Shown here piece after piece: positions 9,502-20,017 of a stretch of 64,000 bases of DNA. Position 1 is the first letter of the stretch. Each line of letters opens with the position of its first letter. The translations under genes and the position numbers were made by a program. Source of the stretch: Clostridium simiarum (GTDB taxonomy: Bacteria; Bacillota; Clostridia; Clostridiales; Clostridiaceae); contig NZ_JAHLQL010000001.1 in the NCBI RefSeq assembly GCF_018919175.1, positions 1,612,001 to 1,676,000 on the forward strand, given 5' to 3'. The notes beneath the pieces were generated by a model that was given only the letters and a program-made list of their open reading frames with translations, did not search any database and had not been told where the DNA came from.

Positions 9502-9729
9502 TTATTTATACCCGTTTCGCTTATCCATTGCTTCATCTTTAATTTCTTCTCTCATAGAATTAAGAGCTTCTTCTCTTCTATGATTTTTTTCACTCAATGT
9601 TCTTTTCATATTTTCATCATCTGTTTCTTCAATCATTTCATCTGCACGATGAATGTTTTCAATGGTATTACTAATATTATTTTGAATTCTATCTACATTA
9701 TCTCTTCTGTCATCTGGTTTACTTTTCAT
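9502..9729 (-). CDS. tlp: small acid-soluble spore protein Tlp
   Basis: This is a very hydrophilic 75-residue protein. It begins KSKPDDRRDNVDRIQNNI and has a C-terminal block with KNHRREEALNSMREEIKDEA. Both are hallmarks of the Tlp family of spore-core proteins, made in the forespore under sigma-G control. Length is typical. AAAGGAG lies before the ATG. It stands alone between pseudogene fragments. Its presence marks the host as a spore former. Confidence 0.92.
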   Translation of the reverse strand: MKSKPDDRRDNVDRIQNNISNTIENIHRADEMIEETDDENMKRTLSEKNHRREEALNSMREEIKDEAMDKRNGYK

Positions 9730-9965
9730 GATTTCATCTCTCCTTTGTTTTTAAAGTTTATGTTCTAATAAGATTGTTTATAGACAAACTCCTTCTTTCT
9801 TTATTATGTCTATAAATATATTTATTATGTGATAATAATTTTTAATTTTTTAAAGCTATTATTCTCAAAAATAAGATTCGAATTTCTAAATCCCTTTTTT
9901 ATAGCATAATATCAAGTTTATTTTGATACAGCCCCAATAAATTATTTTTTCTATTTACAAAATAC

Positions 9966-10088
9966 TTAACAATCTCCACTACTCTGCCATGCTTTTACAA
10001 TTCTTATCTTGTCCTCTGGACTAAATCTTGCATAAACTGAATAATTATTTATATTTCTTTGCAATTCTTCATCGGTCATCCCATTATA
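9966..10088 (-). pseudogene. fragment of a P-type cation ATPase
   Basis: Forty codons on the minus strand read MTDEELQRNI, then YSVYARFSPEDKIRIVKAWQ, and then stop. This matches the segment just before the GDGVNDAP hinge of Ca2+-type P-type ATPases. The rest of the gene (over 800 codons in intact family members) is absent on both sides. The remaining 9730-10240 DNA shows no other coding sequence that I can support. Confidence 0.65.
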
Positions 10089-10193
10089 TTTTTAACTATA
10101 AGGTTTTAAAAATACTCTTACCCGTACACAGTATAGCAAAACTCATTTTTAAATTGAAACAAAAACTATTAGCACTGGTAGTTATGGGATAAA

Positions 10194-10230
10194 AATAGCC
10201 AGTAAAACCTATTTGATTTTACTGGCTATT
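10194..10230. terminator. bidirectional hairpin terminator
   Basis: The arms AATAGCCAGTAAAA and TTTTACTGGCTATT are a perfect 14-base inverted repeat, with T-rich flanks on both strands. It lies just downstream of the second zeta-toxin remnant and could also stop readthrough from the KDG operon on the minus strand. Confidence 0.7.
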
Positions 10231-10240
10231 TTTTAATATA

Positions 10241-10327
10241 TCATTTACCACATTGGTATTTTCTATCTACCCATGTAATACTATTGTTTTGGAAGTCAAT
10301 AATTTCTATAAACATTTCTTTATTGTT
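10241..10327 (-). pseudogene. second zeta-toxin remnant (last 28 codons)
   Basis: The minus-strand translation gives NNKEMFIEIIDFQNNSITWV, then DRKYQCGK and a stop. It aligns with the end of the zeta-toxin remnant at 6975-7535 (NTEVLREIIYLKQGKIIWID). A TAA precedes it in frame, and nothing further upstream is recognisable. Each remnant is followed by a similar hairpin, so these are two decayed copies of one gene type. Confidence 0.5.
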
Positions 10328-10363
10328 TTATTCAGAAAAAAAGCTATAAAAGATATTATATTA

Positions 10364-11368
10364 TTATCTTGATATCCTTCCAACTCCATTACTTATAAAA
10401 TTTTCTACATCTTGAACCCTTACTAAATTTGCATCTCCATATATGCTATGTTTCAAAACTGAGCACGCTGTAGCAAATTCACAAGTATATTCAGGAGACT
10501 TTTTATTTATAATACTATAAATTACTCCTGCTGTTAGAGCATCTCCTGCTCCTATTCTATCTATAATATCATCAAAGGTATGTATCTTAGATGAATATAA
10601 CTTATTATTCGTATAGTAAATACATTGCAATGTATTTATACTTACTGATTTAACCTCTCTAATTGAAGAGAAGATATATTTTATATTAGGATAGTCTTTA
10701 GTAATCTCATCATAGTAGTATTTTAACTTTTCATATTTATCATCTAAATCACAACTCATATTTAGAATATTTTCTGCATCTAAGATTCCTGCTGAAAATA
10801 TATTAATATATGGTAAAACTTCTTTTGTGACTTTACTTGCTTCCTCTAATGTCCACATCTTTGCTCTATAATTTGAATCATAACTTACTAGGATATTATT
10901 CTCCTTACAATGCTTTAATATTTTAAATGTTATGTCTCTTGTTTTTTCAGAAATAGCTAATGTTATTCCTGAAAAATGAAATATATCAATATCTCTTAAT
11001 GCTTCTTCAATTAGTAAGTCTTCTTTAGTAATAGATCCAAAAGCTGAGTCTAATCTATCATAAAGAACTTTAGAGCTCCTATTTCCACTTCCAACTTCTA
11101 AAAAATATATTGGTGTTCTCTTATTTCCTCTTGAAATAAAACTTGTATCTACAGACTTTGATTTCACATAACTAATCATAGCATCCCCTAGTTGATCCTT
11201 GGAAACCTTAGTTAGTAATCTAGATTCTACTCCAAAATTTGATAGTGATATTAATACGTTAGTTTCTCCACCACCGTAATTTGCGTTAAATTCATTTGAA
11301 TTTGATAATAATGCTCCCTTTTTAGTAGATAATCTTAGTAATATCTCTCCTAAACCAGCAACCTTCAT
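10364..11368 (-). CDS. kdgK: 2-dehydro-3-deoxygluconokinase (PfkB family)
   Basis: This is a 334-residue sugar kinase expected to phosphorylate 2-keto-3-deoxygluconate (KDG) to KDPG. The N-terminal GLGEILLRLS and the YGGGETNVLISLSNFG segment fit PfkB sugar kinases. Near the C-terminus, DRIGAGDALTAG holds the anion hole and catalytic Asp. It starts one base after the aldolase stop, with AAGGGG upstream. In the chain dehydratase-aldolase-kinase it supplies the substrate of the aldolase encoded just before it, giving pyruvate and glyceraldehyde 3-phosphate. It is the last gene of the apparent operon. Confidence 0.88.
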   Translation of the reverse strand: MKVAGLGEILLRLSTKKGALLSNSNEFNANYGGGETNVLISLSNFGVESRLLTKVSKDQLGDAMISYVKSKSVDTSFISRGNKRTPIYFLEVGSGNRSSKVLYDRLDSAFGSITKEDLLIEEALRDIDIFHFSGITLAISEKTRDITFKILKHCKENNILVSYDSNYRAKMWTLEEASKVTKEVLPYINIFSAGILDAENILNMSCDLDDKYEKLKYYYDEITKDYPNIKYIFSSIREVKSVSINTLQCIYYTNNKLYSSKIHTFDDIIDRIGAGDALTAGVIYSIINKKSPEYTCEFATACSVLKHSIYGDANLVRVQDVENFISNGVGRISR

Positions 11369-11369
11369 C

Positions 11370-12017
11370 TTAAATGCCCCTTGCCTTATTAAATTTTTCT
11401 ATATATTGATTACAAACTGATTCTATTTCTTCAAACTTTCCTGCCTCACCAAGCTTATTTAACTCTCCTCCAATGCCAACTAAAGAAGCTCCTGCTTCTA
11501 CCCAAGTATCTATATTATCTAAGTTTACTCCACCCGTTACCATTATGTTTGCATATGGTAAAGGCCCCTTTACAGAACTTATATAACCTTGTTCAAGTGC
11601 ATTTCCTGGGAATAACTTAACTACGTCTACTCCAATTTCATAAGCTGTTACTATTTCATTTATAGTCATTACTCCTGGTACATATGGAATATTATATCTA
11701 TTACAAAGTATTGCTGTATCTTTATTAAAGGATGGTGAAACTATATATTTAGCTCCAGCTAATATAGCCATTCTAGCTGTTTCTGAATCTAAAACTGTTC
11801 CTGCTCCTATTACGACATCATCACAATTTTCATATTTTCCTGAAAGCTCTCTTATTATTTCATTTGCAAATTTATTTGTATATGTTACTTCTATAGCTTT
11901 AACATTACCCTTAATACAGCTTTCTGATATCTTAACACCAATTTCTTTTGTTGTGCCACGAACAACAGCAACTACTCCACATTCTTTTAAAGCCTTTAAA
12001 ACCTTCATTCTAAACAT
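11370..12017 (-). CDS. eda: KDPG / 4-hydroxy-2-oxoglutarate aldolase
   Basis: This is a class I aldolase of about 215 residues that cleaves 2-keto-3-deoxy-6-phosphogluconate. Family landmarks are CGVVAVVRG near the N-terminus, AIEVTYTNKFA, GAGTVLDSETAR, YVPGVMTINEI, and the Schiff-base Lys in VVKLFPGN. The upstream ATG of the frame lies in the GGAGG sequence, so the ATG at 12017 (MFRMKVLKAL) is preferred. It sits between the dehydratase and KDG kinase genes and completes a short Entner-Doudoroff-type branch. Confidence 0.92.
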   Translation of the reverse strand: MFRMKVLKALKECGVVAVVRGTTKEIGVKISESCIKGNVKAIEVTYTNKFANEIIRELSGKYENCDDVVIGAGTVLDSETARMAILAGAKYIVSPSFNKDTAILCNRYNIPYVPGVMTINEIVTAYEIGVDVVKLFPGNALEQGYISSVKGPLPYANIMVTGGVNLDNIDTWVEAGASLVGIGGELNKLGEAGKFEEIESVCNQYIEKFNKARGI

Positions 12018-12068
12018 AGGAAAAACCTCCATAAATTAATTATTTGTTTAAGCATCTTTAATACTTTA

Positions 12069-13784
12069 TTATTCCATATATCCACCCTTCATAGGTGAAA
12101 CTGCTTTTTCTGAGAATATCTTTAATATTCCTGATTCATATTTATTGCCTCTAGGTTTCCAATTTTCTTTACGCTTAGCTAAGATATTATCTATTTCATT
12201 TAAATCTAATCTTTTTCCATTAATTCCAACTAATTGTAAAACTCTCTTTTCTATATCTATTTCAACTAAATCATTTTCTTCTACTAAAGCTATTGGACCT
12301 CCTACTGCTGCTTCTGGAGAAACATGCCCTATAGCTGGCCCCCTTGATGCTCCAGAGAATCTTCCATCTGTAATAAGAGCAATACTAGAAGATAATTCTT
12401 TATCTGATGAAATTGCTTCTGTTGTATAGAACATCTCTGGCATTCCACTTCCCTTTGGACCTTCATACCTTATAAATACTGCATCTCCTGGTTTAATTTT
12501 TTTAGATAATATAGCTTCTATTGCTTCTTCCTCACTATCAAATGGTCTTGCTTTTAGTATAGCTTTATGCATTTCCTTTGGTACTGCAGAGTGTTTAACA
12601 ACAGCTCCTTCTGGTGCAATATTTCCTTTTAATATTGCAATTGCTCCATTTTTACCTATAGGATTATTATATGGTCTAATTACATCTTCTCTTTTTAATC
12701 CAACCTTTTTTAAATACTCATCACATTTCTCATAAAATCCGTTTTTCTTTAAATCTTCTAAGTTTTCACCTAAGGTTTTCCCTGTAACAGTCATTACATC
12801 TAGATGTAATAAATCTTTAACTTCTTCCATTATTGCTGGAACCCCACCTGCATAATAAAAATATTCTGCTGGCCATTTTCCTGCTGGACGTATATTTAAA
12901 AGATATGGAGCGTATCTGTGTATTCTATCAAAACTTTCTTCATCTACATTTAATCCAAATTCATGAGCTATGGCTGGAATATGTAATAGAGAATTACTTG
13001 ACCCTGAAATAGCTGCATGAATTACTATAGCATTTTCAAAGGATTTAGCTGTAACTATATCCCTTGCTTTTATATTTTTCTTTGCTAGCTCTATGATTTG
13101 TTTTCCTGCTTTTATTGCTACTTCTTCTAAATCCTTACAGGTTGCAGGCATTACTGCACTTCCAGGTAACATTAATCCTAATGCCTCAGCCATAACCTGC
13201 ATAGTTGCAGCAGTTCCCATAAAGGAGCATGAGCCACAAGAGGGGCATGCATTATTTTTATAATAAGTTAATTCCTCTTCTGTAATTTCTCCACGTTTGC
13301 ACATTGCACTGTAAGTTCCTATTTGTTCCAATGTTAAAAGATTTGGACCTGCCTCCATTACTCCGCCAGTAACAACAATTGATGGTATATTAATTCTTCC
13401 TATTGCCATTAAATGTGAAGGTACAGCTTTGTCACAGCTGGATATAAATACTCCACCATCAAAAGGTGTTGCATTAGCATGAATTTCTATAAGTGAAGCT
13501 ATAGTATCTCTAGATGCTAAGGAATAGTTAATTCCATCATGTCCCTGTGCCATTCCATCACATATATCCGTTGCAAAATATCTAGCTGCTTTTCCACCTT
13601 TTTCTGTTACTCCTAGCACTGCATTGTTAGCAAACTTTAGCAAATGAACACTTCCTGGATGACTATCTCCAAAAGTGCTTTCAACTATTATTTGAGGTTT
13701 TGATAAATCTTCTGATGACCATCCCATGCCTCTACGAAGTGGATCCATTTCAGGTGCAATCTTTCTAATATCTTGACTAATCAT
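12069..13784 (-). CDS. IlvD/Edd family dehydratase, probably a sugar-acid dehydratase
   Basis: This is a 571-residue iron-sulfur dehydratase. Conserved cysteines appear in TDICDGMAQGHDG, SSCDKAVPSH and CPSCGSCSFMGTAATM, and the C-terminal DGRFSGASRGPAIGH is diagnostic of the family. The family contains dihydroxy-acid dehydratase, 6-phosphogluconate dehydratase and several aldonate dehydratases. With KDG kinase and KDPG aldolase directly downstream and no branched-chain amino acid genes nearby, I infer that it converts gluconate (or a related aldonate) to KDG. Sequence alone cannot exclude an IlvD role. The ribosome binding site is GGGAGGG. Confidence 0.8.
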   Translation of the reverse strand: MISQDIRKIAPEMDPLRRGMGWSSEDLSKPQIIVESTFGDSHPGSVHLLKFANNAVLGVTEKGGKAARYFATDICDGMAQGHDGINYSLASRDTIASLIEIHANATPFDGGVFISSCDKAVPSHLMAIGRINIPSIVVTGGVMEAGPNLLTLEQIGTYSAMCKRGEITEEELTYYKNNACPSCGSCSFMGTAATMQVMAEALGLMLPGSAVMPATCKDLEEVAIKAGKQIIELAKKNIKARDIVTAKSFENAIVIHAAISGSSNSLLHIPAIAHEFGLNVDEESFDRIHRYAPYLLNIRPAGKWPAEYFYYAGGVPAIMEEVKDLLHLDVMTVTGKTLGENLEDLKKNGFYEKCDEYLKKVGLKREDVIRPYNNPIGKNGAIAILKGNIAPEGAVVKHSAVPKEMHKAILKARPFDSEEEAIEAILSKKIKPGDAVFIRYEGPKGSGMPEMFYTTEAISSDKELSSSIALITDGRFSGASRGPAIGHVSPEAAVGGPIALVEENDLVEIDIEKRVLQLVGINGKRLDLNEIDNILAKRKENWKPRGNKYESGILKIFSEKAVSPMKGGYME

Positions 13785-13841
13785 ATTAACCCTCCCTATT
13801 TAACTTATATATTTGTCTCATATACTTTTGGCTTAAAATAT

Positions 13842-13917
13842 AGCTCGGATCATGGCATATCCACTTTCCGAGCTTCTTCTATTCATGCTTTATGTGTGTT
13901 TTATATGTAAGAAGCTT
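13842..13917 (-). promoter_or_regulatory. leader RNA structure before the dehydratase gene
   Basis: The 200-base gap between the GH4 and dehydratase genes holds AGCTCGGA and TCCGAGCT arms (13842-13874). An overlapping alternative pairs AGCTTCTT (13871-13878) with AAGAAGCT (13910-13917). Four bases are shared, so the two stems exclude each other, as in attenuators. There is no strong U tract. It may instead be an RNA processing site that sets different mRNA levels inside the operon. Confidence 0.3.
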
Positions 13918-13985
13918 ATCCCTTAACAAAAATCAATTAATAGAATATAATTTCTCCTTAAACAACATAAAAGCTCTAATATCTT

Positions 13986-15344
<1,359 letters not shown>

Positions 15345-15480
15345 TTATAGGACTTTTCCTTTTAATATTTATCCTGCATTTTTTATATTTATTTTTGTAT
15401 CTTCTATATTAATTTTGTGATTTCTTACAAGCTGATTATAGTAAAGTTACTTATTAGAGTAAACAGTTTTAAGTGCCAAA

Positions 15481-15490
15481 AACACGTGTT
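15481..15490. promoter_or_regulatory. perfect palindrome upstream of the GH4 gene, candidate operator
   Basis: AACACGTGTT is a 10-base perfect palindrome in the 280-base gap between the PTS and GH4 genes. A possible minus-strand promoter with TATAAT lies nearer the GH4 start. The RpiR-type protein encoded upstream is the obvious candidate to bind it, but no second copy was found next to the PTS gene. Confidence 0.25.
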
Positions 15491-15560
15491 ACCACAACTG
15501 ACAACCTGTTTCAACATTAATGTAATTTTCTTCTACTTACAATCTACTTATATTTTATAA

Positions 15561-15584
15561 GAGTGGCTAAATTAATAACCACTC
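15561..15584 (-). terminator. hairpin after the PTS gene
   Basis: GAGTGG and CCACTC arms lie about 20 bases past the PTS stop codon, with an AT-rich loop. The U tract is weak, so partial readthrough to the GH4 gene is likely. Confidence 0.45.
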
Positions 15585-15602
15585 CCATGTAAAAATTTTT
15601 CT

Positions 15603-17183
15603 TTAATTTGTTTCTATTCCAAGATATTCATCTACACTCTTTCTTACACTTGTAACTTTTAGACCATAGACAACTTGCACATTTTCACCTTTAATTATTA
15701 CTCCATTGGCAGCTGTTTCATCCTTTAATAATTGTTCATTTACTAGTGAAGAATCTTTTAAAACCAATCTTAATCTAGTATAACAATTGTCCACCTTTAA
15801 TATATTATCTTTTCCACCAAGACCTTCTACTATAACCGGAGCAAAATCTGAACTCTCTGGCTTGTTGTCTCCTTTAGATTTTTCTTTGTAATCCTTTTTA
15901 GTATATAACTTTGTATTTCCGTCTTTTTCTCTTCCTGGAGTTTTAAGCTTAAGCTTAACTATTAAAAATCTAAATATAATATAATACACAACAAATTGTC
16001 CTAATCCAACTAAAATAAACATTGGCCATCCTGTTTTATCTATTCCAAGAGGTATATTATATAATAAGAAATCTATTAAACCATTTGGTCCTATAGCTGT
16101 AATGCCAAGAACATTCAATACCACCATTCCTAAACCGCTTAAAGCAGCATGTATTACAAATAATATTGGTGCTACAAACATAAAGGAAAACTCTATTGGC
16201 TCTGTTACCCCTGCTAATATTGATGTAACCGCAGCTGGGATTAAAATTGCTTTTATCTTAGTCTTATTTTCTGGTAATGCAGTATGATACATAGCTAAAC
16301 AGGCTCCAATTAATCCAAACATCTTTGATAGTCCTCTAGCATCCCAAATAACTGATGCTGATAGTTTAGCTATATTAGTATCAGCCATTTCTGCAAAGTA
16401 TATATTTCTTGCACCTTCGAATACTTTCCCTCCTATTTCAGCCACTCCACCTAAAGGACTATATAAAAATGGAGTATAAACTAAATGATGTAATCCAGTA
16501 GGAATAAGTAATCTCTCTAAAGTACCATATGTAAATATACCAATGTTTCCTGACCCTGTTATAAAGTTACCAAGACTTGAGATCCCATATTGTACTGAAG
16601 GCCATACATAGCTTAATAATATTGCTAAGCCAACAGCTATAGGTATTAATATTATAAATACTAATCTTGAACCACCATAAATTTGGAAAGCTCCATCAAA
16701 TTCTTTTTCACAAAACTTATTATGGATATAGGCAACAACAATACCTAAAATAATTCCTAAGAAAACTCCCATATCAAGAACTTGAACACCTAAAACCATA
16801 GTTTGACCAGATCCTCTTAAGGCATCTGCTGGTACTAATTTCTTATTTAAATTTAAAAAAATGTTCATTGCATTTATAAATACTAAAAATACTAAAAGTG
16901 ATGTAAATCCTGCTTCTGCTTTCTTTTTCTTTGAAAGTCCTATTGCAAGACCAACGCAAAATATAATTCCTAAATTTGTTAAAATTGAAACCAATGACCC
17001 TGATAGCATTTTACCTAATCCATATACTACTTCATTCTTTAAAAATGGAAGATATTCAGCTAACTTTGCATTTGTTAAAATATTTCCTATTGCAATTATT
17101 ATTCCGGCTATTGGTAATATCAATACTGGAACAAACATTCCTTTAGAAAAGTTTTGTAGTTGATTTAATATCTTTTCCTTCAT
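15603..17183 (-). CDS. PTS alpha-glucoside-type EIICB
   Basis: This is a membrane permease-phosphotransferase of about 526 residues for an alpha-glucoside such as maltose. An EIIC domain with about ten helices fills residues 1-410, including PTGLHHLVYTPF and AGVTEPIEFSFMF. After a charged linker the EIIB domain has GGKDNILKVDNCYTRLRL, with the phosphorylated Cys. No EIIA domain is fused or encoded nearby, so a shared EIIA-Glc must supply phosphate. The ATG at 17183, 8 bases after GGAGG, is preferred. It is paired with the GH4 gene that follows and with the RpiR gene before it. Confidence 0.92.
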   Translation of the reverse strand: MKEKILNQLQNFSKGMFVPVLILPIAGIIIAIGNILTNAKLAEYLPFLKNEVVYGLGKMLSGSLVSILTNLGIIFCVGLAIGLSKKKKAEAGFTSLLVFLVFINAMNIFLNLNKKLVPADALRGSGQTMVLGVQVLDMGVFLGIILGIVVAYIHNKFCEKEFDGAFQIYGGSRLVFIILIPIAVGLAILLSYVWPSVQYGISSLGNFITGSGNIGIFTYGTLERLLIPTGLHHLVYTPFLYSPLGGVAEIGGKVFEGARNIYFAEMADTNIAKLSASVIWDARGLSKMFGLIGACLAMYHTALPENKTKIKAILIPAAVTSILAGVTEPIEFSFMFVAPILFVIHAALSGLGMVVLNVLGITAIGPNGLIDFLLYNIPLGIDKTGWPMFILVGLGQFVVYYIIFRFLIVKLKLKTPGREKDGNTKLYTKKDYKEKSKGDNKPESSDFAPVIVEGLGGKDNILKVDNCYTRLRLVLKDSSLVNEQLLKDETAANGVIIKGENVQVVYGLKVTSVRKSVDEYLGIETN

Positions 17184-17278
17184 TATCATAACCTCCATTA
17201 TTTATTTTTGAGAAATCATTTACATTTTATATTGTAATAACTCCTCAACTATCTGTATATAGATTTTCACATGTAAAA

Positions 17279-17306
17279 AACGTGTTACTTCTTTAGATAA
17301 CACGTT
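17279..17306 (-). terminator. intrinsic terminator of the rpiR-like gene
   Basis: The arms AACGTGTTA and TAACACGTT are followed on the minus strand by a run of T. The stem overlaps the stop codon of the regulator gene. It separates the regulator from the PTS gene, which therefore needs its own promoter in 17200-17275. Confidence 0.75.
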
Positions 17307-18066
17307 ACTTAATATTGCTATTTTTCTTTTTATAATATTCATATACTAATAACTCTATTAATACTAGTACCTTTGGGAAAAATGTATTTGGCATCAGATT
17401 TCTGTCATCTAATTTATTGGTATCTTTAATCTTAAATCTTACATCTGAAAGCTTACTTATGCTATTTTCACGTTCATTTGTAAAAGATACAACCTTAATA
17501 TTATGTTCCTTTGCTGTTCTAACTTTATTTAATACCATTGGCGTTTCTCCAGATTTAGATATTACTATAATAGCACTTATAAAATCTAAGTTATTTTCAA
17601 ACACACCTACGGAATCTGTCCCGTTAGACAAAATACATCTCTTACCCATAACTAAAAGTTTCTTATTTATATACTCTGCCACAATAGCTGAAAATCCATT
17701 AGCGTATATAAAAATAAACTTATGATCATCATTAAATAAAATATCTATAAAACTATCAATTGCCTCTCTACTATTTTCTTCTAATAAACTATCCATATTT
17801 AAGCTCTCTATAAAACTACTGTCATTTAAATTATCTTTCAATTCATTATTAGTTAAAGACAATAAATTATATTGCATTTCTAAAAAGCCAGAATAGCCAA
17901 GTTTTTTGGCTAATCTCATAATAGTAGATGTAGATGTAAAGTTATTTTTTGCAACTCCTCTTACTCCCATCTTATTTATGTCATGAATATTATCTATCAT
18001 ATAATTAAGAACTTCTATTTCTATTTCTGTAAGTCCTTTATTTTGAATAAACTTGGATATATCCAT
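17305..18066 (-). CDS. RpiR/MurR family sugar-phosphate regulator
   Basis: This is a 253-residue transcription factor. An N-terminal helix-turn-helix covers about residues 1-75 (KNNFTSTSTIMRLAKKLGYSG). A SIS sugar-phosphate-binding domain (FIYANGFSAIVAEYINKKL, then VISKSGETPMV) fills the rest. Such proteins sense phosphosugars and control nearby uptake genes, so it probably governs the PTS-GH4 set downstream. GGAGG precedes the ATG. A paralogue sits in the same position in the second set (47353-48093). Confidence 0.9.
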   Translation of the reverse strand: MDISKFIQNKGLTEIEIEVLNYMIDNIHDINKMGVRGVAKNNFTSTSTIMRLAKKLGYSGFLEMQYNLLSLTNNELKDNLNDSSFIESLNMDSLLEENSREAIDSFIDILFNDDHKFIFIYANGFSAIVAEYINKKLLVMGKRCILSNGTDSVGVFENNLDFISAIIVISKSGETPMVLNKVRTAKEHNIKVVSFTNERENSISKLSDVRFKIKDTNKLDDRNLMPNTFFPKVLVLIELLVYEYYKKKNSNIK

Positions 18067-18200
18067 TCCATTGCCTCCATAAATTATTTACAAAATCATA
18101 AAGTAACTATATAAAAACTTACTGCTTTTATATAATCCTATAAATTAGATTTATTTATTTCACTATATTGAAATAAAATATATATGTCAAATTAGTTTGT

Positions 18201-18214
18201 GTAAATTTTCGTGT
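18201..18214. repeat. GTAAATTTTCGTGT, shared with 55966-55979
   Basis: The same 14-base word occurs twice in the window, both times in non-coding DNA. The flanks differ. It may be the end of a vanished insertion sequence, but this is only a guess. Confidence 0.25.
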
Positions 18215-18234
18215 AAAATTCTAGTTAGCAATTT

Positions 18235-18262
18235 GTTTATATCCTAGAGTTTATATCCTAGA
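18235..18262. repeat. perfect 14-base tandem duplication
   Basis: GTTTATATCCTAGA occurs twice in direct succession between the rpiR-like and chemoreceptor genes. It may be a slippage product or a target-site-like scar. Confidence 0.6.
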
Positions 18263-18272
18263 ATAAATTATT

Positions 18273-18296
18273 AAGTAGATTTTTATAAATCTACTT
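18273..18296 (-). terminator. hairpin after the chemoreceptor gene
   Basis: AAGTAGATTT and AAATCTACTT arms with a four-base loop lie just past the stop codon of the minus-strand chemoreceptor gene. T-rich DNA follows. Confidence 0.65.
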
Positions 18297-18300
18297 AATC

Positions 18301-19797
18301 TTACCTGTTAGAGGAAAGTTCCTTTAGATTTTTACTTAGGGTATTAATTTCCTCTATAGATAAAGCCATTGAACTAATTTTTTCACCCTGTTCTCTAATT
18401 ATTCCCTCAATTTCTTCTGTGGATGCGGAGTGTTCTTCAGTAATACTTCCTATTCCTTCAAGATTCATTTTTATGGGACCAAAATTGTCTACTACATTTT
18501 CAATAAACCTGTGCTCTTCCCCTAGATATTCACTCATCTTTTCAAAATACTTTTCAATTTTATTAAAGGAAGTATAAACATTATCAACAACCTTTATTCC
18601 CTCTTCTGTAGCTTTATTACCCTCTGATACTTTAATAACTGCATCATTAGTAATAAGATTAATTTCAGTTATGATTTCATAAATATTTTTTACTATTTCA
18701 GTTGTTTGCTGAGCTAATTTTTTAACTTCTTCTGCAACTACTGAAAATCCCCTTCCATATTCACCTGCTCTAGCTGCTTCAATACTTGCATTTAATGACA
18801 ATAAATTAGTTTGAGCTGAGATTTCATAAATACTATTAATCTCAGAATTTATTTTATCAATACTACTTTTTAATTCATTTACTGTGTTTAAGGATATCTC
18901 TACAGCACCACTTATCATTTTCATAGTGCTATTCATAGAGTTAATCTTTTCAGATCCATCAATAACATTTTCCTTCATTTCATTTGATGTTTCAGATATT
19001 TTACTAGATACACTTCTCACTTTGTCTAATGAGGAATTGGATTTCTCTATTCCTACATTTATACCTAAAATACTATCCACTATTTCTTGAACTCCAATAT
19101 TTATTTGGCTCATGGTATTACTTATATCCTCACTAGTGGCATTAACAAGGGTAATATCTTCTGAAAAAGCATCTATATTGTTATCTAAATCCTTAGTACT
19201 TTCCTTAATATTTAATAAAAGCAAATCTAATTTATCAACTAGCTCTTTACTTTCTAAGGATTTATTATTTGCTGACTGAATTAAGTTGCCCCCCCAACTA
19301 GTAAGGCAGTAAATTAGAATTATAACACCATTTAGTATTATAAAAAAATTCAACATATTTGAGAATGAAAAATTTTCACTTAAAATACTACTAGGATTCA
19401 CAATAAATAAAGTTACAACACAGACATCCAAAAGAACTGCATTTATGACTAATAAGTTTTTTCTAAAGTATAATGTTGCACATATAATTCCTGCAATAAA
19501 CACTAATATATCAGAAGCAATAGTCATTTGATTAAATTTTCCCAATAAAAAATATCCAAAGTTCGAAAGTATTATAACTGAACTAAAGGTTACTGCTTTT
19601 ATCATATCCCTTATTTTCAAGAAATATATTACTGTTGAAACTATAATCACTATTATAAAGGGCAATAACTCATCTATATGTATTTCAAAGTTATTTATTG
19701 ACATAGTAGTTACACTCATAAGTAAACACATTAGAACTATAGTTATATAATTGACCTTATGTATTTTTTCAAAACTAAAATTCCAAGCCTTTTCCAT
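18301..19797 (-). CDS. methyl-accepting chemotaxis protein with membrane-embedded N-terminus
   Basis: This is a chemoreceptor-type signalling protein of about 498 residues. The first 175 residues form about six close-spaced helices with no extracellular ligand domain. A coiled-coil signalling region with the hairpin tip motif [20 protein letters not shown] and [13 protein letters not shown] follows. No HAMP domain is evident. The lack of a sensor loop suggests that it reads membrane state, redox or an intramembrane partner. The ATG at 19797 with AGAGGTG upstream is preferred over a GTG three codons earlier. No other chemotaxis genes are adjacent. Confidence 0.9.
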   Translation of the reverse strand: MEKAWNFSFEKIHKVNYITIVLMCLLMSVTTMSINNFEIHIDELLPFIIVIIVSTVIYFLKIRDMIKAVTFSSVIILSNFGYFLLGKFNQMTIASDILVFIAGIICATLYFRKNLLVINAVLLDVCVVTLFIVNPSSILSENFSFSNMLNFFIILNGVIILIYCLTSWGGNLIQSANNKSLESKELVDKLDLLLLNIKESTKDLDNNIDAFSEDITLVNATSEDISNTMSQINIGVQEIVDSILGINVGIEKSNSSLDKVRSVSSKISETSNEMKENVIDGSEKINSMNSTMKMISGAVEISLNTVNELKSSIDKINSEINSIYEISAQTNLLSLNASIEAARAGEYGRGFSVVAEEVKKLAQQTTEIVKNIYEIITEINLITNDAVIKVSEGNKATEEGIKVVDNVYTSFNKIEKYFEKMSEYLGEEHRFIENVVDNFGPIKMNLEGIGSITEEHSASTEEIEGIIREQGEKISSMALSIEEINTLSKNLKELSSNR

Positions 19798-20017
19798 CTC
19801 GCACACCTCTTTTTAATTTTAATTAAGCTTAATTTAAATATTCACTATAAATATCGACATTATTTCTTATAACCTTAACTTGAAATTACAAAAAGAATCA
19901 TTATTTGTATTTTATAATCATCTTTAAGCTAATGATTTTTTATTTCTACAATTTTTATTTGTTTAAGAATCTAGTTGTTATATATCAATAAATAAAATTT
20001 GTAGTGATAAACTATAA

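Noticed and set aside
12145-12429. Plus-strand frame inside the dehydratase gene
   Set aside because: It is a shadow of the clear IlvD/Edd coding sequence on the other strand and lacks a ribosome binding site.
15490-15530. Catabolite (cre) site upstream of GH4
   Set aside because: TGAAACAGGTTGTCA only loosely resembles the cre consensus and has the wrong length for the palindrome.
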